From: Pseudomonas rhizophila
GTDB lineage: Bacteria > Pseudomonadota > Gammaproteobacteria > Pseudomonadales > Pseudomonadaceae
DNA: 64,000 nucleotides
Direction of reading: 5' to 3'
Assembly (NCBI RefSeq): GCF_003033885.1
Contig: NZ_CP024081.1
Span: forward strand, 1,149,897 to 1,213,896
This document shows positions 43,046 to 51,790 of the stretch, piece after piece; the first letter of the stretch is position 1; each line of letters opens with the position of its first letter. The position numbers and the translations under genes were made by a program. The notes beneath the pieces are model-generated. The model had not been told where the DNA came from. It worked only from the letters and a program-made list of their open reading frames with translations, and searched no databases.

Positions 43046-43864
43046 TCAGTAGTAGACCTGCGGCACCACCAGGTCGGCCGGCAGAATATCGGTGCCCACC
43101 CATTTGACGAACAGCTCCTTGTAACGGCCAGTGCGCACCTGCTGGTTGACGAAGAGGTTGAGGTAGTTGATCAACCCGTACTCGTTGCGCTTGGCGCCAA
43201 GGGACACGTAGTCGATGACATAGGGCGCGTTGCCCGCGATTTTCAGGTTCTTGTACTTGCCCGACTTGATGGTCGCGGCCGCCACGGTGTTGGTCACCAC
43301 GGTCGCATCGATGTGGCCCTGGGCGACGGCCAGCAGCGTGTCGTTCTGCGACTGGTAGGCGCGGAAACTGCCGCTGCCCCAACTCTTCTGGTCTTTTTCC
43401 AGGGCGATGGCTTCGTAGGTGCCGCTGGTGTTACCCAGAGGTTTGCCCTTGAGGTCGTCGTAGCTGTTGATACCGGTATCGTCGCGGGTCAGCACCACCA
43501 TCTGAAACGCGAAGTAGGGCACGGTCAGGCCCACGGTCTTGGCCCGCTCCAGGGTGTCGGAGGTGGAGGCAACGATCACGTCCGCACGGCCGGAAACCAG
43601 CGCCGGGATCCGGTCCGGGAACGGTGTTTCCACCACTTCGGGTTCCACGCCGAGGACTTTCGCCAGGTCGTGGCAATAGTCCACGTCAAAACCAGCGGGT
43701 TTATTGCCAGCGTCACGAAAACCCATGGGCGGGAAGTCCAGGGTCACGGCGCAGCGCAGTTTGCCGGAGCCGATGATGTCGTCGAGTTTGTCGGCGTGAG
43801 CGGGGGCGATGAAAAGGGGCGTGAGGGCAACGCTCAGGGCTACAGCCAATGCAGGGTTTTTCAT
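43046..43864 (-). CDS. Periplasmic amino-acid-binding protein of the ABC transporter
   Basis: 272 residues with a signal peptide (cut near AHA-DKL) and the family 3 solute-binding pattern (LRCAVTLDFPPMGFRDAGNK, PAGFDVDYCHDLAKVLGVE, PFPDRIPALVSGRADVIVAS). First gene of the operon with the dehydratase, permeases and ATPase downstream. The promoter region just upstream carries a TCGTATACGA palindrome. Confidence 0.94.
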   Translation of the reverse strand: MKNPALAVALSVALTPLFIAPAHADKLDDIIGSGKLRCAVTLDFPPMGFRDAGNKPAGFDVDYCHDLAKVLGVEPEVVETPFPDRIPALVSGRADVIVASTSDTLERAKTVGLTVPYFAFQMVVLTRDDTGINSYDDLKGKPLGNTSGTYEAIALEKDQKSWGSGSFRAYQSQNDTLLAVAQGHIDATVVTNTVAAATIKSGKYKNLKIAGNAPYVIDYVSLGAKRNEYGLINYLNLFVNQQVRTGRYKELFVKWVGTDILPADLVVPQVYY

Positions 43865-43895
43865 AAATGCCTCGCTGTCGAATAAATGCGGATGA

Positions 43896-43927
43896 AATAT
43901 CGTATTGAGGATTTCGTATACGATATT
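43896..43927. promoter_or_regulatory. Nested palindromes before the transporter operon (candidate GntR/FCD operator)
   Basis: Outer arms AATATCGTAT and ATACGATATT (43896-43905, 43918-43927) are exact complements. The inner palindrome TCGTATACGA lies at 43914-43923. A near copy, TGGTATACGA, lies before the gntR-like gene at 49423-49432. Confidence 0.6.
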
Positions 43928-44096
43928 AAATAAAGCAAGCAGCGTGCCGGTTTGAGGTTGAGTCAGTGGTCATTGGTAAGGCTTTGATGTGCATACATTA
44001 AAAGACGTGGAGCTGCGTCAGACGGCGAACAACGCTTGCGTGCGGTGTTACAGATAGGAGCAATCGCGGTCCCCATGCCCCACCAGGGAACACCGG

Positions 44097-44846
44097 TCAG
44101 CGCTGATTTTCGCGATACTGGCTGGGTGAAAGGCTGGTCAAGGCGCGGAACTGCCGGCTGAACGCGCTGTGATCGGTGTAGCCGCAGCGCAGGGCGATTT
44201 CGGTGATGGGCAGGTCGTGGTCCAGTAACAACCGCGAGGCTTCTTCCAGCCGCGCCTTGTGAATCATCTGCCGGGGCGTGAGCTGGAAGATGCGCTTGCA
44301 GTGGCGCTCCAACTGCGCCACTGACAACCCGGCGATGGCGGTCAGGTCGGCAAGGCTGATGGGGTGGGCGAAGTGCTGCTTGATATGGGCATCCACCGCC
44401 GCCAGTTTGTGGAACGCAGGGTGACTCGACTGCGGCAGTTGCAAGTCCCGGGAAATCCCGGCCAGGCCGACGATCTGGCCGTTGGGCGCATGCAGGGCGA
44501 GTTTATGGGTCAGGCACCACACCGGCTGGTTGCCGTAGTACAGGTGCAGTTCGAGCTGGTCGGCCAGTTCCCGGCCGCTGGCCAGCACCCGTCGGTCCTG
44601 CTCGGTGTACAGCGGGCCGAAACGCTCGGGAAAAACCTGCTCGGCAGTGAGGCCCAGCAGGTCAGCGCTTTGTTTGAAGCCGCAACGCCGGGCCAGGGTC
44701 TGGTTGACGAAGGCATAGCGGGCTTGCCTGTCCTTGATGAAAAACACCACGTCCGACAGGGTGTCGAGCAACGGCGCGATGGGTTGCAGGCTGTTGAGCA
44801 GGGTCGGTAAATCGCAGGGGGCGAAGGAAGTGAGCGTGGGGTACAT
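44097..44846 (-). CDS. AraC-family regulator with PAS sensor (LhpR-like)
   Basis: 249 residues. An N-terminal PAS domain (about 20-130, LDTLSDVVFFIKDRQARYAF, AEQVFPERFGP) is joined to an AraC/XylS double HTH (LADLTAIAGLSVAQLERHCK, ITEIALRCGYTDHSAFSRQF). ATG 44844-44846. It lies next to the hydroxyproline transporter operon; the regulator of that pathway in P. aeruginosa, LhpR, is an AraC-type protein (recalled), so this is its likely equivalent. PAS-AraC fusions usually sense a small molecule. Confidence 0.88.
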   Translation of the reverse strand: MYPTLTSFAPCDLPTLLNSLQPIAPLLDTLSDVVFFIKDRQARYAFVNQTLARRCGFKQSADLLGLTAEQVFPERFGPLYTEQDRRVLASGRELADQLELHLYYGNQPVWCLTHKLALHAPNGQIVGLAGISRDLQLPQSSHPAFHKLAAVDAHIKQHFAHPISLADLTAIAGLSVAQLERHCKRIFQLTPRQMIHKARLEEASRLLLDHDLPITEIALRCGYTDHSAFSRQFRALTSLSPSQYRENQR

Positions 44847-44864
44847 GGTCCAGCATCGCCTTCT

Positions 44865-44892
44865 GATGGGAGCGAGCGTGCTCGCGGTAGCG
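44865..44892. repeat. Variant REP element (single)
   Basis: GGGAGCGAGCGTGCTCGCGG, one base different from the main REP class (GCGTGC for GCCTGC). Confidence 0.65.
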
Positions 44893-44975
44893 CAGTGTCA
44901 ATCGAAAATACGGGACCTGTCACCTCGCAATCGCACGCTGGTTCGCACAGTTCTTTATGAATGACCCGAAGCAAC

Positions 44976-45066
44976 TGTGGGAGCGAGCCTGCTCGCGATA
45001 GCGCCGGTTCAGCAGCATTGATGTTGACTGACACTCCGCTATCGCGAGCAGGCTCGCTCCCACAGG
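44976..45066. repeat. Inverted REP pair (REPIN-like)
   Basis: Standard arms (TGTGGGAGCGAGCCTGCTCG and the inverse) about 45 bp apart. Lies between lhpE and the AraC gene. Confidence 0.85.
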
Positions 45067-45082
45067 TTGGGCTTGCACGGGC

Positions 45083-46339
45083 TCAAGTGGGCGGGGTTTC
45101 TTGCAGGTGCAGCAAAGTCTCGATCCGCGCCGGGCTGAAGGGCGGGCGCGGCGTGGGTGAGGGCCAGCCGAACAGATGTTCCAGCGCGGCAGCGCAGACC
45201 CGCCCCTGGCAGGCCCCCATGCCGCACCGGCTCGCCAGTTTCGCTGCGCGCCAGTCCTGGTGGTCGACCAGCTCGCCATACGGCACGTCTTCGCAGCGGC
45301 ACACCAGCGTGTCGTCCCGAGCGAGGGTCTTGAGTCGCGCGTTCAGGGCGAAGGCTTTGTTCAAAGCCCGGGCGAAACCCTGCCAGCGTGCCCGGCGAGG
45401 CCACAAGCGTTGAGCGGCGACACTATTGCCAACGGCGCTGTGGCCGGCGATGGCGCCTTCCACCAGCGCCAGTTCGCTGCCACCGAAACCGGTGCATTCA
45501 CCGGCGGCGTAATGGTCGTGGCGGGTGGTCGCTTGCCAGGCGTCAACAGCTAGCGCCTGGCCTTCAAGACCACAGCCCAAGGCCTGGCCGAGCTGAGTAT
45601 TGGGAATGAGCCCGAACCCACAGGCAAGACGGTCGCAGGCCAGTTCAAGTGTCTTGCCCTGTTGCAGCAAGCGCACGCCCTCAAGCCGCTCGCGACCCAG
45701 GGCCTCCAGCACATGCGTGCCGGTGCGGTAGTGTGGATCGAAAAGGCTGAACGACTGCAAAAACTTGCCCGGCCAGCGCGGCAACTGCGCGGCGAAACCA
45801 GCGACGGCGCCACGACTGGCCTGCTCGGCGATCCGCAGTACCTGCGCCCCTTGATGTTTGGCGGTGGCGGCGCTGGCCAGCAGCAACGGACCGCTGCCGG
45901 CGATCACCAGCCGTTCGCCGCGCACTGGCAGGCCACTCTTGATCAATGCTTGTAAACCACCGACGGCGATCACCCCCGGCAGCGTCCAGCCGGGGAAGGG
46001 CAGCAGCAGTTCGCGCGCGCCGGTGCACAGGATCAAGCGCTGGTAGGTGATCTGCCAGCCGCGCTCGGCATCTTCCACCAGCAGGGTTTTATCGGCGGCG
46101 CAGGCGATGACGCGGGTGCCGGCGTGGCAGCGCACATTGGCGCAGGCCTGTAATGAGTTGCGCAGACGTCGGGCCTCGGCGGGGAGGTGAGCTTGGGGGC
46201 CGTCGCGCCAGATCTGCCCGCCCGGCAATGGATTATCGTCCAGCAGCACAATGCGCATGCCGCTGCTTGCCGCGGCCAGGGCGGCAGCCATGCCGGCGGG
46301 GCCGGCGCCGATGATCAACAGGTCGGTGGTTTCGTTCAT
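45083..46339 (-). CDS. lhpE: FAD/[2Fe-2S] subunit of D-hydroxyproline dehydrogenase
   Basis: 418 residues. FAD-binding start (TDLLIIGAGPAGMAAALAAA), a second dinucleotide site (RLVIAGSGPLLLASAATAK), and a C-terminal BFD-like iron-sulfur domain with VCRCED and RCGMGACQGRVC cysteines. HcnB/NirB-like architecture. With the small ferredoxin-like protein and the glycine-oxidase-like protein encoded beside it, it forms the multi-subunit D-hydroxyproline dehydrogenase known in P. aeruginosa. ATG 46339 overlaps the stop of the ferredoxin gene (ATGA). Confidence 0.9.
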   Translation of the reverse strand: MNETTDLLIIGAGPAGMAAALAAASSGMRIVLLDDNPLPGGQIWRDGPQAHLPAEARRLRNSLQACANVRCHAGTRVIACAADKTLLVEDAERGWQITYQRLILCTGARELLLPFPGWTLPGVIAVGGLQALIKSGLPVRGERLVIAGSGPLLLASAATAKHQGAQVLRIAEQASRGAVAGFAAQLPRWPGKFLQSFSLFDPHYRTGTHVLEALGRERLEGVRLLQQGKTLELACDRLACGFGLIPNTQLGQALGCGLEGQALAVDAWQATTRHDHYAAGECTGFGGSELALVEGAIAGHSAVGNSVAAQRLWPRRARWQGFARALNKAFALNARLKTLARDDTLVCRCEDVPYGELVDHQDWRAAKLASRCGMGACQGRVCAAALEHLFGWPSPTPRPPFSPARIETLLHLQETPPT

Positions 46340-46572
46340 GGTCGTGTTTGCACCTGCATGCCATCGCGGCATAGCGTCTGGCAGGCCAGGCGTCGATGGC
46401 CATCGATCATCACCCGGCATTCCTGGCAAATGCCCATGCCGCACAGAGGCGCGCGGCGCTGGCCGCTGACCGAAGTGCGGCCGCAACCGTCGGCTCCCAG
46501 GGCAAGGGCGGCGGCGACGCTGGTGCCGCTGACGACAGTGAGCGGGCGACCATCGAGAAACAGATCAGGCAT
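46336..46572 (-). CDS. lhpF: Small [2Fe-2S] ferredoxin-like subunit
   Basis: 78 residues. The plant-type 2Fe-2S Cys pattern is present: CGMGICQEC and LACQT (C-x4-C-x2-C ... C). HcnA-like. It overlaps the genes on both sides, which puts it in one translated unit with lhpB and lhpE; the three are the D-hydroxyproline dehydrogenase complex. Confidence 0.9.
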   Translation of the reverse strand: MPDLFLDGRPLTVVSGTSVAAALALGADGCGRTSVSGQRRAPLCGMGICQECRVMIDGHRRLACQTLCRDGMQVQTRP

Positions 46573-47680
46573 GGGCCGGTTCTCCCAGAAAACGCTGTGG
46601 CAGGTACGGTTGCGTCGCCAGCGGCGAGGTTTCGTTGAACAGTTGCGCGGCCAACAGATCGGCCGTCGCGGGTGCCGTCGTCACGCCCAGGCCTTCGTGA
46701 CCCACCGCCAGCCACAGGCCAGGGCGTTGCGGATGTTGCCCCACCAGCGGCAGGCCGTCGGGGCTGGCGGCGCGAAAACCGGTCCAGGCGCGGATGCCGT
46801 TGAGGTGTGCCAGGCCTGGCATGTAGTCGACAGCACGCTTGAGCATCTTTGCCAGCATCCAGCCTTCCACTTGCGGGTCGACGGTGCCGAACTGTCGCGA
46901 GGCACCGATGAACAGCTGCCCGGTCGGACGCGGCTGGATATTGCACGCCACCGATGGACCGCTGGCGTTGTGAGCGCTGGTGACATACCCCAGCTCCACC
47001 AGGGTGTGGGAGATGGTGGCGGGGTAACGATCGGTGATCAACAAATGGCCCTTCTTGGCTTCGATCGGCAACTCCGGGCACAGCTCGGTGGCCTGGATGC
47101 CATTGGCGAGAATCACCGCTTCTGCGTTCAACCAGCGACCGTCCTCAAGACGCACTCGATGGCCGTCCACTTCAATGGCCTGGGCGCGTTGCTGAGCAAT
47201 ATTGGCCTCGTCCAGCATCCAGCGCGCGGCAGCCGGGGCGTACAGGATCCCGTCGCCCTTGATCAGCAGGCCGCCCTCCAGGCCTTCGCGCAGTTGCGGC
47301 TCACGCTGCTGCAGGGCCGCACGCCCGATCAGCTCGCAGTCTTCGCCATGAGCCAGCAGGTTCAGGTACTTGCTATGGGCAACGGCCATTTCCTCGGCAT
47401 TGGCCGCCAGCCACAGGGTGCCGTTGTTGCGCCAGGCACAGGCGTCGGGCAGGGCCGGGGCCAACTGGCGCCAGCGCTGCAGGGAATATTGACTGAGGGC
47501 CAGTTCCGCCGGGTTGTCGTCCAGCACCAGCAAGTGGCCCATGCCGGCAGCCGTGGCGCCGTGCCAACCGGCATCGAGTACCAGGACCTTCAAGCCTCGC
47601 CGGGCCAACGTCCGGGCGCAGGCGGCGCCGATGATGCCGGCACCGATGATGATCACATCGGCGACGTGGCCGGCGTTCAC
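46565..47680 (-). CDS. lhpB: FAD-dependent D-hydroxyproline dehydrogenase catalytic subunit (DAAO/GlyOx fold)
   Basis: 371 residues. N-terminal Rossmann motif [20 protein letters not shown] and a DadA/glycine-oxidase-type fold with [18 protein letters not shown] at the C-terminus. It oxidises cis-4-hydroxy-D-proline to the pyrroline. The start is GTG (47678-47680) overlapping the epimerase stop (GTGA). The stop overlaps the ferredoxin gene by 8 bp. Confidence 0.9.
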   Translation of the reverse strand: MNAGHVADVIIIGAGIIGAACARTLARRGLKVLVLDAGWHGATAAGMGHLLVLDDNPAELALSQYSLQRWRQLAPALPDACAWRNNGTLWLAANAEEMAVAHSKYLNLLAHGEDCELIGRAALQQREPQLREGLEGGLLIKGDGILYAPAAARWMLDEANIAQQRAQAIEVDGHRVRLEDGRWLNAEAVILANGIQATELCPELPIEAKKGHLLITDRYPATISHTLVELGYVTSAHNASGPSVACNIQPRPTGQLFIGASRQFGTVDPQVEGWMLAKMLKRAVDYMPGLAHLNGIRAWTGFRAASPDGLPLVGQHPQRPGLWLAVGHEGLGVTTAPATADLLAAQLFNETSPLATQPYLPQRFLGEPAHA

Positions 47681-48609
47681 GGGACGATGCCCCAGGCGAA
47701 CGGATCATCCGGCTCAATGACCAGCGTGGTTTCGGCGCTGATGTAGGCGCGGCCGCGAATGGTCGGCACGATGCGCTCGCCGTCGAACTCATAGGAGCCT
47801 TCGAATTCACTGCCAATGACACTGGCCTGGCGCCAGATCTGCCCGGGTTGCAGTTTTCCGTCAGCGGCCAGGCACGCCAGTTTGGCGCTGGTGCCGGTGC
47901 CGCATGGGGAGCGGTCATACGCCTTGCCGGGGCAGAGCACGAAGTTGCGGCTGTCGGCGTGCGGGTCATCGGCGAACAGTTCGATGTGATCGATCAGGCC
48001 CCCGTCCTCACCCCGCAGACCTTGCTGTTCCAAGGCCTGCTGCACGGCGTAGGTATAGGCGGTCAACGCGTCGAGGTTGTCGCCCGCCACGCGCTGGCCA
48101 TGGTCAGCGATCAGGAAAAACCAGTTGCCGCCCCAGGCCACATCGCCCACCACCGGGCCGATACCGGGCACCTCCAGGCTCAGGGCCTTGCGGTAACGGT
48201 AGGCCGGCACATTGCGTACGCTGACCGAACGGTCCTCATGCAAGGTCGCTTGCACCGTGCCCACCGGGGTTTCGACGGTGTGCACGCCAGGGCCGATCTT
48301 GCCCAGGTGTGCCAGTGACGTCACCAGGCCGATGGTGCCGTGGCCGCACATGCCCAGGTAGCCGCTGTTGTTGAAGAAGATCACCCCGGCACAGGCGCTC
48401 GGGTCCTGCGGCTCACAGAGCAGCGCCCCCACCAGCACATCGCTGCCCCGTGGTTCCAGCACGCAGGCGGTGCGCCAGGCGTCATGCTGTGTCGCTAGAC
48501 GCTGGCGGCGCTCGGCCATGCTGCCTTGGCCCAGGTCGGGAAAACCGTCGGTGACCAGACGGGTCGGTTCGCCGCCGGTATGGGAATCGATCACGGTAAT
48601 GCGTTTCAT
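47677..48609 (-). CDS. lhpA: 4-hydroxyproline 2-epimerase
   Basis: 310 residues, proline racemase family. Both catalytic Cys are present: Cys88 in MCGHGTIG and Cys236 in [10 protein letters not shown], the same numbering as in the characterised Pseudomonas enzyme (recalled). It converts trans-4-hydroxy-L-proline to cis-4-hydroxy-D-proline, the substrate of LhpBEF. ATG 48609 gives the usual length; the longer open frame has no support. Compare the Ser/Thr paralogue at 38081-39109. Confidence 0.93.
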   Translation of the reverse strand: MKRITVIDSHTGGEPTRLVTDGFPDLGQGSMAERRQRLATQHDAWRTACVLEPRGSDVLVGALLCEPQDPSACAGVIFFNNSGYLGMCGHGTIGLVTSLAHLGKIGPGVHTVETPVGTVQATLHEDRSVSVRNVPAYRYRKALSLEVPGIGPVVGDVAWGGNWFFLIADHGQRVAGDNLDALTAYTYAVQQALEQQGLRGEDGGLIDHIELFADDPHADSRNFVLCPGKAYDRSPCGTGTSAKLACLAADGKLQPGQIWRQASVIGSEFEGSYEFDGERIVPTIRGRAYISAETTLVIEPDDPFAWGIVP

Positions 48610-48629
48610 GGGGGGCCACGTCCGTTCAG

Positions 48630-48694
48630 ATGAGTGACGGCAAGCGTGGCCCGCGCTGGGGGGGGACGGCTTGATGGATTTATCTGTCACTCAT
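48630..48694. promoter_or_regulatory. Separated inverted repeat ATGAGTGAC ... GTCACTCAT before lhpA
   Basis: Two exact 9-bp arms (48630-48638 and 48686-48694), 47 bp apart, between gntR and lhpA. Could be two half-sites for one regulator or a long stem. Confidence 0.4.
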
Positions 48695-48720
48695 GACGAA
48701 ATCGGCACAGCAGCGGCGCA

Positions 48721-49392
48721 TCAATGGCTCGAAGGCAGGAACTCGAACAGCGTCTTGCAAACGCCGGCGATGTGTTCGTCCAGTAACTTCACCGCCCGCT
48801 CCACATCACCGGCGCGGCAGGCCGCAAGAATTTCCCGGTGCTCGTGGTCGGCGCGTTCCTTGCCGGCCGAAAGGCTCATCTGCATGCGCAGGTAGCGCTC
48901 CAGCTTGTCGTGCACCGAGCGGATCAAACCCACCAGAAAGGGGCGTTGCGCCGGCTCGTAGAGACAGGCATGCAATTGCCAGTTCAGTTCAGCCCAACGA
49001 CCCACGTCGTCTTCACCGATGAACTCACGGCAGATGCTCTCGGCGCGGACGAAGGTCTCTTCGGTCATGTTGGGAATCGCCAGACGCAGCACTTTGTCTT
49101 CCAGCAGCATCCGCACCTCGAACATCTGCGCCAGCTCCGCCTCGGAAATGCGCGTGACCATCGCCCCGCGATTGCGCTGGAACATCACCAGCCCCTCGGC
49201 TTCCAGGCGCTTGAGGGCTTCGCGCACGGGAATTTTGCTGACGTTGAACTGCCGGGCGATGTCGTCCTGGCGAATGGGTTCGTCCTCGGCAAAATGCCCG
49301 GCCACGATGGCTTCGCGCAGATGACGGGTGATGATTTCCGAAGTGGAAGGGGTGTTGCCCAGATCAGGCAGATTGAACTTGGATAAGGTCAC
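48721..49392 (-). CDS. GntR/FCD-family regulator
   Basis: 223 residues. N-terminal GntR winged helix (ITRHLREAIVAGHFAEDEPI, VSKIPVREALKRLEAEGLV) and a C-terminal FCD domain (EAELAQMFEVRMLLEDKVLR, with the metal-ligand pattern LNWQLHACLY and DHEHREILAACRAGD). GTG 49392 is chosen by the length of the family; a GTG at 49464 is in frame. A TGGTATACGA site lies 31-40 bp upstream (autorepression), and the same type of site lies before the transporter operon. Probably the local repressor of hydroxyproline genes. Confidence 0.88.
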   Translation of the reverse strand: MTLSKFNLPDLGNTPSTSEIITRHLREAIVAGHFAEDEPIRQDDIARQFNVSKIPVREALKRLEAEGLVMFQRNRGAMVTRISEAELAQMFEVRMLLEDKVLRLAIPNMTEETFVRAESICREFIGEDDVGRWAELNWQLHACLYEPAQRPFLVGLIRSVHDKLERYLRMQMSLSAGKERADHEHREILAACRAGDVERAVKLLDEHIAGVCKTLFEFLPSSH

Positions 49393-49422
49393 GGCGGCGG
49401 TCGTTTGGCTTGGTTGGGGATA

Positions 49423-49432
49423 TGGTATACGA
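49423..49432. promoter_or_regulatory. TGGTATACGA, candidate operator before gntR
   Basis: One mismatch from the perfect palindrome TCGTATACGA at 43914-43923; 31 bp upstream of the gntR start. Confidence 0.5.
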
Positions 49433-49458
49433 CTTTGCCAGCAGTCGCGTTGTGCAGT

Positions 49459-49470
49459 TGGCACGTGCCA
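49459..49470. promoter_or_regulatory. 12-bp perfect palindrome TGGCACGTGCCA
   Basis: In the divergent space between gntR and the TonB-dependent receptor gene. Target unknown. Not a sigma-54 element because no TTGC follows at the right spacing. Confidence 0.35.
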
Positions 49471-49514
49471 GGAAGGGGTATTTTGCTAGGTTGTGAATGG
49501 GAATTTGTGTCAAA

Positions 49515-49552
49515 CAAGAATGAGTTGCTGTATCTTTCGCGACACATTCTTG
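49515..49552. promoter_or_regulatory. Inverted repeat CAAGAATG ... CATTCTTG before the receptor gene
   Basis: Exact 8-bp arms (49515-49522, 49545-49552), 22 nt apart, 46 bp before the receptor start. Could be an operator or an mRNA stem. Not a Fur box. Confidence 0.4.
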
Positions 49553-49597
49553 TCGGCCTCTGGGGGGCTGACGTATTTTCGTTAGGATTGTGCATCG

Positions 49598-51739
49598 ATG
49601 CGTCGGATTCTCGTTTCACTGTGTGTGCTCCAGGCTTATTCCGTATCCACGTGGGCAGACGAGCCCATGGCCGCAACCTCCGCACCGGTGGAACTGCAAG
49701 CCACGGACATCGTGGGTCTTTCGGATATCGAGTCCGCGCAGGGGCCCGTCAAGGGATACCACGCGACCCGTTCGGCCAGCGCGACACGTACCGACACCGC
49801 GATTCATGAAACCCCACAGTCGATTTCCGTGGTTTCGCGCGACGTGGTGGAAGACCTCAGCGCCACCCGGCTGCAAGACGCGCTCGATTACGCCGGCGGG
49901 GTCGGCAGGGCGAACAACTTCGGTGGCCAGGGCCTGACCACGTTCACGGTCCGTGGCTTTACCACGGGCGAGTTCTACCGCAACGGTTTCCCGATCAACC
50001 GCGGTTACCCGAACATGCCAGATGCCAACACCATCGAGCGCCTGGAAGTGCTGCGCGGCCCGGCGACGATGTTGTACGGTCGCGGCGATCCAGGCGGCAC
50101 CTTCAACGTGGTGTCCAAGCAGCCATTGGCCGAACGCACTGTGACCCTGGGCAGCCAGGTCAGCGACCAGGGCATGCGTCGCGGGACTCTGGATGCCTCA
50201 GGCCCGCTGGACGAAGAAGGGCGCCTGGCGTATCGCCTGAACGTGATCGGCGAGGGCGGCGATACGTTCCGTGACCACGTCGAGACCGAACGCTACGGCA
50301 TTGCGCCGGTGGTGACCTGGCAGGTCAACGACACCACGCGCCTGACCTTCGAAGGCGACTTCATGCGCAACAATGCGCCGCTGGACCGTGGCCTGACCCA
50401 TTACGCCGGTCAGCGCGGCACCGCCTCGCGCGATACGTTCTTCGGCGAAAAAGACGCCGGCAAGTTGCACAACGACAACAACATGCTGCAGGTGCGTTTC
50501 GAGCACATGCTCAACGACGACTGGACCTTGGCCGGCGGTACCCAATGGCTGGACGGCACCCTGCAGGGCAACGCGGTGGAAGGCAACGGTATCGCCGCCG
50601 ACGGGCGTACCCTGGGGCGCAATTTCAACTATCGCAAGCTGGAGTGGACTGACCGGGACACCCAACTCAACCTCACCGGGCATTTTTCCACTGGCGGGTT
50701 CGAGCACACGCTGTTGACCGGCATCGAGTATGAAGATTACGACTACCAGTCCATCATCAAACGTTCCGCCGCGGGGAGCAGTGCTTATCCGATCGATATC
50801 TTCGATCCGGTGTATGGCCAGCCACGCCCGGCGCTGACACGCACGCCCACCGATGATCAGGAAAACCTCAAGACGTTTGGCGTATTCGTGCAGGATCAGG
50901 TGGCGCTGACTGAGCGCTTGAAGCTGTTGGCCGGGGCACGTTTTGAGCGGTTTGAGCATCAGTACGAGAGTTTCGTCCCTCAGACCCCGCCTGGTAGTCG
51001 GAACTGGGACGTCACCGACAGCGCGGTCACCCCGCGCCTGGGTGTGATCTACGATTTGACCGACACCGTGGCTGTCTATGCCAATACCGCGCGCTCGTTC
51101 AAACCCAACAACGGTGCCAGTCGCGAAGGCGGCGGGTTCAAGCCGGAAGAGGGCAAGTCTTATGAGATGGGGATCAAGTGGGAAGCCTTGGATCGTCAGT
51201 TGAGTGTCGATGCGGCGGTGTACCAGATCGAAAAACGTAATGTGCTCACCACTGACCCAGTGGATTCCACCTTCAGCGTGGCCGCTGGCGAAGTGCGCAG
51301 CCGTGGTTTTGACCTGAACGTGGCGGGCAATTTGACGCCGGAGTGGCGCGTGATTGGTGGTTACGCGTATGTGGATGCCGAAGTGACCAAGGACATCAAT
51401 ATCCCGTCCGGCACCCGCTTGCTCAACGTGCCCAAAAACACCTTCAGCCTGTTGAACGTCTATGAGTTCCAGGATGGCGGCCTCAAAGGGCTGGGCCTGG
51501 GACTAGGCGCCAAGTATGTGGATGAACGGGCCGGCCAGACGGCGGCGACTGCGTTCTCCATGGACAGCTACACGGTGGTGGACCTGCTCGGCTACTACAA
51601 GGTCAACGAGCGGATCCGCCTCAACCTGGACCTGAAGAACCTGTTCGACGCCGACTACGAAGAAGGCGCTTTCGGTAACGTCTATGCCTACCCAGGTGCA
51701 CCGCGAACCGTGCAGGCCGGCATCTCCTATACGCTCTGA
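49598..51739 (+). CDS. TonB-dependent siderophore receptor
   Basis: 713 residues. Signal peptide (cut near TWA-DEP), plug domain (ETPQSISVVSRDVVEDLSAT, TVRGFTTGEFYRNGF, VLRGPATMLYGRGDPGGTFN) and a 22-strand barrel with the standard C-terminal signature (NLDLKNLFDADY, PGAPRTVQAGISYTL). The FpvA/FhuE-type ferric-siderophore family. No FecA-like signalling extension before the plug is obvious. The ligand is unknown. It would need a TonB; the TonB of the TPS locus is 38 kb away. Confidence 0.93.
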   Translation: MRRILVSLCVLQAYSVSTWADEPMAATSAPVELQATDIVGLSDIESAQGPVKGYHATRSASATRTDTAIHETPQSISVVSRDVVEDLSATRLQDALDYAGGVGRANNFGGQGLTTFTVRGFTTGEFYRNGFPINRGYPNMPDANTIERLEVLRGPATMLYGRGDPGGTFNVVSKQPLAERTVTLGSQVSDQGMRRGTLDASGPLDEEGRLAYRLNVIGEGGDTFRDHVETERYGIAPVVTWQVNDTTRLTFEGDFMRNNAPLDRGLTHYAGQRGTASRDTFFGEKDAGKLHNDNNMLQVRFEHMLNDDWTLAGGTQWLDGTLQGNAVEGNGIAADGRTLGRNFNYRKLEWTDRDTQLNLTGHFSTGGFEHTLLTGIEYEDYDYQSIIKRSAAGSSAYPIDIFDPVYGQPRPALTRTPTDDQENLKTFGVFVQDQVALTERLKLLAGARFERFEHQYESFVPQTPPGSRNWDVTDSAVTPRLGVIYDLTDTVAVYANTARSFKPNNGASREGGGFKPEEGKSYEMGIKWEALDRQLSVDAAVYQIEKRNVLTTDPVDSTFSVAAGEVRSRGFDLNVAGNLTPEWRVIGGYAYVDAEVTKDINIPSGTRLLNVPKNTFSLLNVYEFQDGGLKGLGLGLGAKYVDERAGQTAATAFSMDSYTVVDLLGYYKVNERIRLNLDLKNLFDADYEEGAFGNVYAYPGAPRTVQAGISYTL

Positions 51740-51754
51740 ACTCCAGGCGTCATG

Positions 51755-51790
51755 AAAACCCCGGAGGTTGTGCCTGCGGGGTTTTTCTTT
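51755..51790 (+). terminator. Terminator of the receptor gene
   Basis: AAAACCCCG and CGGGGTTTT form a 9-bp stem with a 13-nt loop, followed by TTCTTTTT. 15 bp after the stop; the minus-strand SDR gene ends here too. Confidence 0.85.

Noticed and set aside
46187..47746. 519-codon plus-strand frame opposite lhpB/lhpF
   Set aside because: Shadow of two overlapping FAD/ferredoxin genes; composition only.
49455..49480. TGGCAC at 49459 as a sigma-54 promoter for the receptor gene
   Set aside because: The bases at the -12 position are not TTGC; the TGGCAC is part of a palindrome.
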